A model generated the notes under the pieces. The model saw only the letters and a program-made list of their open reading frames with translations, was not told where the DNA came from and did not search any database. Below, in pieces: positions 12,201-23,900 of a stretch of 64,000 bases of DNA; position 1 is the stretch's first letter, and every line of letters starts with the position of its first letter. Both the position numbers and the translations under genes were made by a program. This stretch comes from Erigeron canadensis (Eukaryota; Streptophyta; Magnoliopsida; Asterales; Asteraceae), in assembly GCF_010389155.1 (NCBI RefSeq), contig NC_057762.1:36516055-36580054 (forward strand), written 5' to 3'.

Positions 12201-14336
12201 TAATTATTCAGGTTTTGGCATTCTAATATATTATTAAAAATAATGTTAATCCCATATAAAAAGTGCTTCAACACAACCTGATGTGTCAACCCATAAAAGA
12301 TTACCCTAGTGGCCTAGTTGACCCAAAAACACCTTGAACATTTAAAGTGACATGTCCAACCCCCATCTGGTATACTCTCTTGTAAATAGAAAAGTAAAAA
12401 AGGGAACAGAGTCACACCTCTCCTGCAGCATCTAGCTTTCTTGGTGAAGCGGTTGTTCCTTTTGCTCTCTTGTAATTACTAACATTTTGAACACCTTTTG
12501 CATCAATCAAGTCCAACACAGAAGAAAAACCACCTGCCTTTGCCATTTTGGCAAGCTGACCAGTGGGCTGTTGACCACGTTTCTTCCTATAGTTTATAAA
12601 AAGACTCAAATTTCATTATAATCTCAAAAAAAAAGCCAAAAATAAAGATGGTATAAGTTCATAAACATACATGCACATGCTGCAGTTGCATACACCTTTA
12701 CACTTGGGACAATCCCATTGATCCAATAACTCCACATCTTCAGCTTTTTCCCCATACCTAACTCAAGATGAAGCATATGCATCAACAAAAAAATATTTTC
12801 AAGATATATACTTCTATGAAAACATAAACATGACACAACAAAGTAACAATCTGACCTGTTTAACAGGCATTTTCTGCAATACTTTATGGGGCATGGCTTA
12901 GTCTTTTCCAGATTCTTGCAGGCAACATATGCCGTATAGGTCTTCTGCCGGCACTTTAAAACACGCAAACAATTAGATAAAGTTTGCTACATTTTTGGCA
13001 AATATCAAAAACAAGAACTTGGATAATCATATGATTGTACAGAATTAACTGCAAACTGAAACGATGATCATCAACTAGAAAAAGCAGAAATTAACACATG
13101 AAGAAAGGATCACAACTATAACCCCATATAAACTATGAATGGCAACTTCAATCCAATATAAAATCACACAAAACAAACTACCATAGTCAAAAAGAAACCA
13201 GTTAAGTGTTTCTTTAATGTGGTCCATTTCAACTAGACTTTGCAATGTGAAACCATATATGTGACTATGAACCAGTCATATTCACAATCAAGTAATCAAG
13301 CACCTTATAATCGGTTTCCAAGAAAATGGTGGTATACAAACAATCAAGGTCGTACTCACATAGGACATCAATAGTTCCGACAGTTCTAGACTTCTAGAAC
13401 ATAACTCTATTCTGGTAGCAACAAAATTGATATACTCACTCAAAGATAGCCTCCATCTTTCATAGTTCAAAATACAGGTAACTCGAGTTGGACACACCTT
13501 TAACTCAGATTTATGCAACCTACCAAGAGTGTCCTCGTGACCATTTTCAAACGCTTTCCTTGGCCACCCCTAAAATGTTTGCCCGGGTAACCTAAAACCT
13601 CGTACAAGGTCATTTAGTTGTGGTTTCAAAGTTCTAAATACTCTAAAATTTACACCATGTAGGGCAACTCATCTAAGCCATACAACACAAAATCAACCCC
13701 AATATTTTCACCTTCTTCTATCAACATGTTTTAATCTAAAAATCCAACAAAAAAAAAACGAACAATCCGAACAACAACAATACATTGGTAGCAATTTCAA
13801 ATCTTAAAACATTATTGAACTTTTGATAAAGCCTCCAAATTTCCGAGTCCTGGTCGTCGCGCTGTGGCGTATTTACCAACAAAAATATTTTTCTTTAATT
13901 TATAATATCATCATCAAACAAAACATTTTATGTGCAACATATTTAGCCTCAAAAAGTCAAAACAGATCTCACCTACATCAATCAACTTATATACACATTT
14001 TCAAATCTCACTAATTATTTCATTTCATGCATATATAGCAGTATAGCACTAAACAAACTTTAAATTATACAAAAATAATATTATAATTTATGAAGTAAAT
14101 CTTAAGAAAAAAAATGGAATCAAATAAGCATAACTTACTTGATGGCAAGTAATTCCATTCTGGGAATCATAAATCTGACCGCGAATAACACGGACGCCTG
14201 GATTGTTGTTCCGCTTCTTCTTAGCCGGTTTTTCGGACTTCGTCTCAACGGCGATTTCGGTCTCGTTGTCATCGGTTATCATTTTATTCACAGTGGATAC
14301 AGAAGCTTTCGAGTCAGAGCTTGCAGCAATCGCCAT
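9269..14336 (-). CDS. zf-4CXXC_R1 and DDT-like domain nuclear protein, eleven exons
   Basis: Exons in gene order: 14139-14336, 12856-12953, 12671-12757, 12418-12586, 10990-11706, 10705-10859, 10429-10614, 10246-10381, 9990-10158, 9446-9556, 9269-9372. All sites are GT-AG and every phase closes, giving 709 residues. Exons 1-4 encode the cysteine-rich zf-4CXXC_R1 domain (CHQCRQK, CPIKYCRKCL, CPKCKGVCNCSMC, then KKRGQQPTG). Exon 5 is a long, charged, low-complexity linker with several KKRK/KKQKK clusters that may act as nuclear localisation signals. The next exons (LQLLEFCSTFGK, AVLRDLINGR) look like a DDT domain, followed by WWKALKSC and a Lys/Glu-rich coiled segment. Animal CDCA7, of this zinc-finger family, works with the HELLS remodeller in DNA methylation. 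A chromatin role here is inferred. The DDT-bearing layout differs from compact CDCA7. Confidence 0.87.
9747..9910 (+). mobile_element. Possible SINE in intron 9 of the zinc-finger gene
   Basis: Starts with an A-box-like AGTGGCCTAGTGGTTAGGCG, as in tRNA-derived plant SINEs. The expected B box about 35 bases on is degenerate (CAGTGCAAGCCTCC). It lies between the exons at 9446-9556 and 9990-10158, opposite to the gene. No target duplication was found. Confidence 0.45.
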
Positions 14337-14999
14337 CTATATATGTGTATATATATATATTTCGATCTGATTATAATTGTTATTATAATTTAGTATTATG
14401 GGAGCTAACTGGGTCTTATTAAGGTATACAGGTGTATAGATATATAATTATTTTGGAGGGATGGTGAAAATTTTGAATTGTTTTGGGATATGAAATGAAA
14501 GAGGGAAAATATTTTGGGGAAATTTTGGATTATTTTTTTTTTGCTTTTGGATTTGCGTGTGGTTTTGAAATTTTGAGGGAAACGAGAAGTGTTTTGGTAC
14601 TTTGGCGTGTGATTCAGATCGATGTGTTAAAACTTCAAACCGACTTAACGTCACATGGCCCATAGTTGGTTGCCCATAAGTCCGTAACCTCTTTTCTTCC
14701 TCTTTTATTTTTTGTTTTTATTTTTATTTGTAAATAGCAAGTAACACCATCCGTAACCGTTTACCTTTTCATCTATACTTTTTCTTGTCACATCAGTATC
14801 ACCTTCTCATTTCTTTCACCTTCTACTTTTTCCTTTAACAATTCACCTATCATTTGGTCCCCACTTTTATTTAATTAAAAACACAATATATTTACACAAC
14901 ACATTTTAATTATAAATAACATATTTCATAAGCTTGTAAAAGATTAATTAAAGTAAATAATATAGCGAATCTCGCAATAATGAATTTCTAATTAAGGAC
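14337..14999. promoter_or_regulatory. 5' flank of the zinc-finger gene
   Basis: Upstream of the start codon at 14336 (minus strand). TA repeats at about 14340-14360 fall in the likely leader or core promoter. A TTTGGCGT motif near 14601 is one base off the E2F consensus TTTSSCGC. Open frames at 14448-14665 overlap on both strands with low complexity and are not considered genes. No other feature is seen up to the LTR that starts near 15000. Confidence 0.35.
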
Positions 15000-16769
15000 G
15001 AGGAATCCCACTGCGCCGCAGTGGGCTACCTGATCAGCAACCCTAATACATTTTTGACACTTGAACCATTTTGCAATCCTTACCATGACTCAATGAACTT
15101 CAAAACTACATTCTGAAAGTTTCTAACAACATTATAAACACATTTTGACTATCACACAACAATATTTAGTTTCAAAACCCATGAACACCACTAAACGGGT
15201 CATTTACCCAAATTAGCACAATTTTCGTCCAAATTTCAACTTCACAACTCTATAACAATTTTGCACCTACTCATTTACATAATTCAACAAGAAATAGGAC
15301 CATTACACCAAAATATACCAAGAGCCAAAAGAGAGGGACAACTAGGTATCTACACCAAAAGATCGTCATCCATCCAAGGATGACCTAAATATCTTCAAGA
15401 ACTTCCAAAATTTACTTCAAGCTCTAATTCAACTTTTTTCAAATCAATAACACTAGTTCCTTCTTCCAGAACTACCTATAAAAGTGTAAACAACTAAAAT
15501 ATAAGCAAAGGCTGAGTGAATATGCTTGCATACATTTACGAATACGAAAGAAGGCAAGTGCAAAGACTTTCACATGTAACCTATGACACCGTCGTGTCAC
15601 ATTTACATGCTCACTTTGCACACTATCAAATACATATATGGATCCATATAAGCTAAACAACATAATCATGATCATCTATCAGGGTTCTTAGGCCTCAATC
15701 GATCAACTATCGGGGTTCTTAGGCCCCGGATGTTCTTAGGCCTCATAAACAATGCCCCACATGGGCTAAACGCCAAATCAATACCATGCTTGGAACATTC
15801 ACATCTCATGGTAATTGACCCAACGTATACACAAAGGTATGCAAGTATACTCACCTCATCCGCAACAAAGACAACAAAGCTAAACAATAATGCTCAACAA
15901 GCTCAACCTATGATCATATCATAAAATGCATAAGCTTTCACTCACAATCATAAAATGCATAAGCTTTCACTCACAATTTGACTAGCTTAACCTAGTCATA
16001 CTCAATTACTAGCCTTTTCTAAACCCAAAACCCAACCCATTTGTCATTGAGTTACTTTCATTCTTATAATAACACTAGGTAGCTCATTCTACCATTTTCA
16101 TCATTATTCCAATAGCTAACAAAACTTCTTCTTTTCTCATAAATTCAATTTATTATAAGAACTTATCAATTTCGAAATCAAACACATTATATAACTCAAT
16201 GACAACTAGGTTAACTAAGGAATTGGGGGGAAAATTAACCACAATCCAATTCTAGCAAAACCCCAAATTTGGGTTCCTTCATGTACCCTAATTTCAAAAG
16301 AAAAGATAAAGCTAAATTGGGAAAATTCTTTAAGACAATTACTTAGGGTTTTCAATACACAATTTCTTCCCCTTTTTCCTCTTAAATTTCGGCCACCTCC
16401 ACCACAAACCCTAACTTTTAATCTTGCTTGATAAAAGTTGTTAATGATGATTATTATTTTGATTTCTACCTTGGGCTTGGAAGATTAAACTTTGATTTAG
16501 TGGAAATAAGAAGAATGCATGAGATGAAGAAGAAGAAGAAGAAGAAAAAAAAAAGTGAAGTGGGAGGTGACTCAAAAGAAAGAGAGGGCTGACACTCTTT
16601 GGAGATGTCACGTCCCATATGATTTCTTGGTATTAAAATACCCGCTATCCGCTAAAGTTCCAACTAAATTAACCCCATATCCAAAAATAAAATACTAGAA
16701 AAATAATTTAATGTCAAAACTATGAAAAGGGGTTAATTTCTTTTACCTTAAAATCTTTGGGGTGTTACA
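15000..16769 (-). mobile_element. Ty3/gypsy-type LTR fragment, reversed
   Basis: Read on the minus strand it begins TGTAACACCCCAAAGATTTT at 16769, the LTR start typical of plant gypsy elements. The body is non-coding and repeat-bearing, with two identical 29-bp units at 15919-15976 and GGTTCTTAGGCC repeated near 15680-15740. A GAA-rich stretch near 16525-16545 may be its transcribed leader. The left border is uncertain because no 5-bp duplication matching the right flank was found. Near 15007-15025 there is a 19-bp palindrome. It may be a truncated solo LTR. Confidence 0.6.
15919..15976. repeat. 29-bp perfect tandem duplication in the LTR
   Basis: Two identical 29-bp units (15919-15947 and 15948-15976), each containing TAAAATGCATAAGC. 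They lie inside the reversed LTR. Confidence 0.95.
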
Positions 16770-17444
16770 AATGTCAATAACCACCAATAAAATTATACTC
16801 GTATGTGTTTTCTCTTTCTTGATTTATTGTTCTTTTTCTATTGGTTCACATTAGTTTATAAATATTGTTAGTAGACTTTTGTTTGTAACTATATCATTTC
16901 TCTTTTATGTTTTTAAAGATAAAAAGTTTAAAAGGAAAATGAGTAGTTTGTTTTATAAAGAAGTAGAGATTAATATAACTCGTTCGTTTAGGATTGGGTA
17001 CTTTTGTTGTTGTAACTAAACAAGTAAAGTATATTGTTACTATGACGCTAAATTAGTAAAGTTTGAGCCTTGCAGTATTCTAATGTATTTGCGTTGAACC
17101 GTTAATTGTCTGATTAAAAATCATTCTGCTTCCATCTGCATGTTGCCGGGTTGCAATTATTCTGATTACATTTTGCCATTTTTGATGTTTCGCTAGAAAA
17201 GATGTGATAAAGATTAAATTAAAGAGTCGTGGGTTGGATAATTGCAACTTCTTCTAATGTTTCATCAAGATGACTATTAATAGGGGTAGCCTTGGCCAAC
17301 TCTCTTTGTGTCACAGATTGGGCCCTTGTTTCCAACAAGGCAACAACAACAACTCTCTTTTTTCCCTTATTGAATGAGTTTAAATTGAAATCTTTTGTGA
17401 CCGTCGAAAACGGTGACAAAGGAAATGCGTCCCAACTCCAAAAG

Positions 17445-18258
17445 TAGGGATGGTATTGGTACTACCGAACCGTACCGATACCGAAAAAAAACGAAACCGA
17501 AAAACCCCAAAATCCTAAACCGAATGACGTACCGAACTCTCGGTACCGGTACCGGTTTCGGTACCGAGATTTTCGATTCCGTACCTATTTGGTACTGAAT
17601 TTACCAAAAAAAAAATAATATTTACGATAGGCTCTTATTGTCTTACTTGAATCATCTTTTTACATATTACTTCGTATTTCTTTTTTCTTTAAATCCTACT
17701 ATGAGATTGTCTATGTACAACATCACTGTTAAAGGAACGAACTTGGTTTCTATATTCTTTTGATATTACTTTTATATGTGCACAACCTTGTGTCAGGTTC
17801 ATAAAAGCATTTCAGAACCAAATAACAATTCGTGGGTTATGGCAAGTAGAATGAATTTTTATCTTCTTTTATTTTTAAACTTCAACCTATTTGTATGCTT
17901 GACAAAGAGATAAGCTTTTGAAATGTGTAGGAAATTGTGATGTTACACACTTTTGCAGTTAGATTCAACTTAATTATATAAATGGAAGAGAGCATTGTTA
18001 TAACTTGTAAGTCAAATAAAGTAATTCGGTATTCACATGGAAGTAATTCGGTAATTATATCACTAAAGTACCAGTATACTAGTATCATATAGGGTTCAAA
18101 ACAAATCGGTATTCACATTCGGTTACCGATACCTAACCGAATTGTACCGAAACCGAATATGTCCTAAATCAAGAACCGATACCGATACCGAATCCCCATC
18201 GGTACCGAATTTTGGTACCGGTTCGGTTTTGTTTTTTCGGTATATTTGCCCATCCCTA
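17445..18258. mobile_element. hAT-type miniature element with 8-bp target duplication
   Basis: The element starts TAGGGATGG and ends CCATCCCTA, a typical plant hAT inverted end. It is flanked by TCCAAAAG on the left (17437-17444) and TCCCAAAG on the right (18259-18266), an 8-bp target duplication with one mismatch. Both ends carry many ACCGA/CGGTACCG subterminal repeats in inverted orientation, and the AT-rich centre lacks a transposase. At 814 bp it is a non-autonomous hAT derivative. The small open frames at its ends come from the ACCGA repeats and are not genes. Confidence 0.88.
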
Positions 18259-18266
18259 TCCCAAAG

Positions 18267-20922
18267 AGTAGAGAGCGGAATTATCAGCTCTTCCCTCTTG
18301 GTTTTTAAAGTTGCTAGTGGAATAGAATTACAAGGGAAAAAACCTAAAGTAAAAGAGAGAGATGGGGGAGGAGTAAAAGAGATGAGTTAAGTTATATGCA
18401 TGTTTGTTAGGTGTGGAGTAGTTACAAATTTAATTACAAAGCTCTTCTCTTGTAACATAAAGATGAAAGATGAGTAACGGAGGTAGATAAAGTTAATAGA
18501 AAAGACATATGGTTAAATATTATGATTGGAAGTAAAAAACATGGAAAATGATAGATACTTTTAACCAAATAGCCTAATAATTTTAAAAAAACATGTATGA
18601 TTCATATTGTATAAAAGATGGAAGATGAGTAAAAGTTGTAGATAGGAAGAGATAATAAAAAAAATGTAAAATTAAGTATTAATGGATGGAAATGAAAAAA
18701 CATTTATGGTTCCTATGGAAAAAAGTTGAAAAAGGCATAAAAGTGAAATAGGTAGATAGGAAGAGACAATGAAACAGAAGTGTGATTAAATATAGACTCA
18801 CTAAAGGATGAGTTTTAAAAAAAGAGAAGAATATATAAGCATTTAAGTTGGCTGAAAAACTACTCACATCTCATTTATTAAATTATAAAAAACATAGGGC
18901 CCAAACATTTAATCAAATTATTAAAATATTATTATGTGAGAGGGTTTTCACCTACGTTGGATACATAACAACCTCATACTTACTTTTTCTTTTAAAAAAA
19001 TGGAAATCAAATTCAAAAATTAATTTCGTAAACTTTAATTTATACATGAATCAAGTGTTGTGATTAGTGGCGGATCCAGAAATTTATGTTAGAAGGACAA
19101 AAAATAATAAATTTGAAAGTTACAAGAAAAAAAAAACCATAAAAACAAAGAAAAATGAAACAACCAAAAAAATAAAATATAATAAAATAACAGTTGTGTA
19201 AGTAGCAAAAAGATCATATGCGTATGAAATACAATAATATATATACATGAATATAGAAATTGTGTTTTAACATGAATATAGAAATTGTGGTTTAAGCAAA
19301 TTTAAATTATGAATAAATAAGAAAACATTAAAAAAATCACGTAATTCTTTCATCATGCTTATCATAAATCACATAATTCTTCCATTATGCTTATCGAAGT
19401 ATTCGTATGTTTCTTTTGACTCAATCATAGAACATTAAAGTGGGACCAAGGTTATGTTTTATTTATTTATTTATTTAAAAATGTTGTTAAACGTCTTGTG
19501 TACCAACAAAAGGAACCATTAAAGCATCAATATCACGGTCATCAATCTTCAGATTACACAATCTTGATGATGCTTAGTTATCCTATTTGCATACATAAAA
19601 GAGAAACAAACAAAATACCAATTTGTTTAAGTTTATTAGCAGCAGATGGCAAGAGAGGCTACATAATCGCCAAAAGCAAATGATTTATTATGTAATACAG
19701 TGCATCTTCTAAACATCCAGTGGGTCGCTCCTCGCATAGTTGATTCTGAGTACCAGAAGTTCAAGTTCCATGCAAATAGTCAAAAGTATGTCTCCCGGGA
19801 GCATGGCACTTGCATAGGTGGCATGAACTGTCAAGAAACTCGCTCCTCACCATGATTAAACTCAAATGACAATCCACCGAACTGGTTGCTTAACATTCTC
19901 TGGTCAAAATTTACATATGAATTAGTAGTTTTCATGTTATCAAATGTATTGAACAAAGTAACCTTGTTAATGTTCCAAAATGAAAAGAGAAAAAACTGGC
20001 TTTAAATTTCAGAATCAATATTCAGTATTTGTCATTTTAATGTGGGATTTCATGGTACATGTATAGTAACTATTGAAAGATAATGCAATATTTGTCTTTA
20101 TTTGTCGAATGACAAATATTGATTCTGAAGTTCAAATATATCTCTATTGATGAAAAATAGTCCCATGTTCACAGAAAACTTTCTAATCTTTTATCTTAAT
20201 TGAAAGGTGTTTGAAAATTTGACACATGTTCAAAACAAGTTTTAGAAACTACGATGGGATTTCATGGGACATGTACAGTAACTAAATATATCTCGCATCA
20301 AATTTGAATCCGTAAATTACTAGGTTTGTTATCTGGGGTCAAAAGTGAGCTGCTTTTTTATACGAAGAGCGAGTACGTAGGAAGAAGAGGGGTATTTGGG
20401 CCTTTTCAAATGGGAATAGTTCTAAACTCATACCTTCAAGAGCTCACCCTGAGAGTTAGACACTATGTAAGTATAACAGACACCTGAAGCTCGTGATTAG
20501 TCAGATAATAACAATGAGACGCTGGAAGGAAGAGAACACGTATCATCCATCTGCAAAAAGGTATATCAATACAGTAGCAATTGAATATGCAAGCGCCAAT
20601 AGCATTAATTCCATCAAACTTAATGGCAGCAAATGATTCAAGATCTTTAAATATACACCAGAACAGAGACCTTACTCTTTAAACAAAAAGACGATCCACT
20701 GGATTTCGTAAGTTGAAGAAATCATCACCATGTGAATGAAGATAAAAGCCTTGATAAATCTAAATTCAAAAAAGAAATAAGAAGAGAAAATAAATAACTC
20801 TATTATACCATGAATCTGGAAAGTTTTTACATTGTAGCATGATGACGGGCTTTCAGACTCATTACTAAAAAACAGAAAACAAGAAATGAGAATACCAGTT
20901 TGGAAAGAAATGGCCAACATCA
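18267..20922. other. Intergenic, AT-rich, with short repeats
   Basis: Between about 18460 and 18800 a roughly 100-bp motif (GATGAGTAA... GTAGATA-GAAGAGA) recurs three times imperfectly. At 19245-19290 GAATATAGAAATTGTG is directly repeated, and at 19330-19396 AATTCTTYCATYATGCTTATC occurs twice. GTGGCGGATCCAGAAATTT at about 19068 resembles the end of a dispersed plant repeat. The 3' UTR of the minus-strand gene probably occupies the last few hundred bases before 20923. No gene is supported. Confidence 0.45.
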
Positions 20923-23900
20923 TTAAGATATTGCATAAGCAAAGATGTTATTGGCTGAAAAAAAATGAAGTGAAAAAAAACCTGAATCAATAGATATATC
21001 ACAAAAAAAAGTGACCATGAAATGATGAGACTTTCATACTATATATCCATTTCAATGAAGTGACCAAATATAAAAAGCCATATTACGAGGTACCTTGTCC
21101 AAGTAGCAATACTGCATTAGCGGCTAAAGGAATTATTTCTTGAATCTTTTCACTGGTGAAGATCACTTTAGTGGCTAGCCAAAGAAACGAAGGGCACATC
21201 AGAATTGAAGTAAATACAACCAACACTTAGGCAACATTCAGTTCAATACAAGCAACTAAAACTGATTAAAATCAATATTAACAGAATGATGCATGACTTG
21301 GAACACAAGCTACTATACGTCTTCTAAGAATAACTATTAAAAAAGATGTCAGTGGTATAGCTCTTTCCACATTTCTTTAAAACTTTTGGGAGTGCATATT
21401 TCATGTGATTTTAGCTTATTGTGTTTCTTGAAAGCCAAAATAGACCTTTAAGTGCTTGCTATTAAGTGTGTTTTAGCTTATTTAAATGAAAAAAAAAAAC
21501 ACTTGCATTTAAGACATCAGTACTGCATATTTTGAACACAGCCTTTAAGCAATAAACACTTCAAATATGCACTCCTAAATACCCTTTTAGCCAAAAACAA
21601 GCACAATGCTACAGGATGAAGATTTGGTCCTAGGGTGTGTGAACTAAAAGAGGGACTATTTATAAAGATTTGGGCCTAGGTTTGCAAACCAAAGGACTGT
21701 GGTGGGTTGGGTTTAAAGAGATTACAACAATGGAATAAGGTTCTTCTTACTAAGCATGTGTGGAATATTTTTACCAAACAAGATTCACTTTGGGTGAAAT
21801 GGATCCACACTGAGAGACTAAAAGGGAGGTCTATCTGGTCTATTAGTGATACAATGCAATCATCTTGGAGTTGGAGAGGTATTTTAAAGCAAAGACCAAT
21901 CATGAGAAGCCATTGCATTAGCAAGATTGGAAGTGGAGAGCAAACTGCTGTGCTACATGATATGTGGTGTCCTATGAGTCCTCTTAGTGATCACATTACT
22001 GAAGGGATGCTAAAAGATGCACAGATCAAGAAAAATGTGACTGTCAAAGAAGTAATTGAAGATGGTAATTGGAAATGGCCTACAGAGTGGGTGCAAAAGG
22101 TCCCTGCTATGAGAAAGCTAGCAGTGCCTAATTTGAATAGGAATAAAGATGGTACAGTTGCTTGGTTGAATGATATGGGTAAGGAGGTTCATTTTTCTGT
22201 TGGGAAGGTATGGAAAGATACTAGAAATAGTGGTAATAAAGTTCTATGGGATAAAGTGGTTTGGTTCAGCCAATGTATACCAAGCCATGATTTTAAGTTG
22301 TGGCTTGCTATGAGAGATAAGTTATTAACTCAAGACAGATTGTTGAAGTGGTATCCTACAAAGAACTATTTATGTACGTTGTGTGAGAATGAGCATGATT
22401 CACTTGAGCATTTGTTCTTTAAGTGTCATTATTGTGAGTACATTTGGGATGAAATGAAGATTATTATGATGGATCAGAGGGCCCTAATAAATGGCAGGAT
22501 ATTAAAAGTTGGTATACTAATAAGAAGAATAGTAATACTGTGACCAGTGTTGTTCAAAGATTATGTCTTGCAGCTTGTGTTAATAATCTAATATGATCTG
22601 GAAGGAAAGGAATGCAAGAGTGTTTAGCAAAAATTGCGTTTTAAAGGAGAAATTGAAGGAGCAGATTCTGGATGTCATCAAGTGTAGATTAGTCAGGCTG
22701 AACTTCAAGGATGGAAATACTTTTAGGGAGCTAAAACAAAGATGGAATATCTAGATGTCAAGGGGATAAATTGTATATATTTAGTGTGAGTGTGATATAT
22801 AGGTTGATAGGATAAGTATAGTAGTGGATTAATAGTGATAGTGAATGGTATGCATTGTATTACTTGGGGATGTCCAAGTGTTATTTTTTTTTAATGCTGT
22901 GTAATGAGGTTTTTTGGATTAATAAAATAACAGGCAAAAAAGCTTTTTTTTCTAAAAAAAAAAAACCTATCGGATATTATCTTTGGAATTCAAAAAACTC
23001 AACAGTCAACATTGAGAAATTATTAAAAAATCCATTTAAAGGGTCAATAAAGAAGCTAGATACCCATGCTTTGAAGTCTTTCTTCAATGTCCTTGGTATC
23101 ATTATCATCGGCAGGAGATTCTGTATCAGATACAATTATTGCATGGATGGTATACTCGCCATCTGATACCCAAACAGTCTGAGCTCCTGCAAATTAGGGA
23201 ATAGCATGTACATAAAAAAATCAGCAAAAGGATAACATCTTAATCAAGTCTTCAAGTTCATAAACATGTAACATAAATCAAACAAATCAGCACATATATT
23301 TACATAATAAAAGCAAAGAAATATAAGCAGCATACTTGTGGAATCATCAGGAAGAACTGCTAGATTTTGAACTTTCATGGTGAGAGTTAATTTTTTCATA
23401 TCACATGTCGATCCTGATCCAGAGTTAGGATTAGACAACGATAGCAGGTACAGCTCGCCATGAGAGTCTAAAATCAGAAACTTATTATGGGCTAAAAAGT
23501 GGATAGAAATCGCCTTTAACGACATCGATGGCACTTTTGAGGAGTTTTGATCCTCAAACTCCTTGCTCTTAAATGCCACAAAACGAACACCACCTTCATT
23601 AGAATTTTGTCTCATTTTCACAGGCTTCAACTTCACTGTTGATATATAATGTATGATCAGTCGGCACAACAAAAAGCAAATTGGGTATTGCCTTTTTTTG
23701 ACACAAAACGATAATAAATCTATTAATTTTACTAGTTAATCGTGATTAATTAATAACAGAAATATTGTTTACAAGTAGGCCTTTAAGTTATTCAAACGTT
23801 TCAGAGCAGCAAGTTAAGCTTCTGATAAAAAGAAATGGAGAGGAAAAACAATATATTCTCTATCTTTCATCAGTGTAAATTCATATTTTTCAGTAAGTAT

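Noticed and set aside
14448..14665. Overlapping 60-71-codon frames upstream of the zinc-finger gene
   Set aside because: Low-complexity, antisense to each other, in the promoter region.
23056..23063. Stop codon directly after exon 3 as the end of the propeller-like protein
   Set aside because: A GT donor eight bases earlier and two further in-phase exons with a protein-like sequence give a better model, though transcript proof is lacking.
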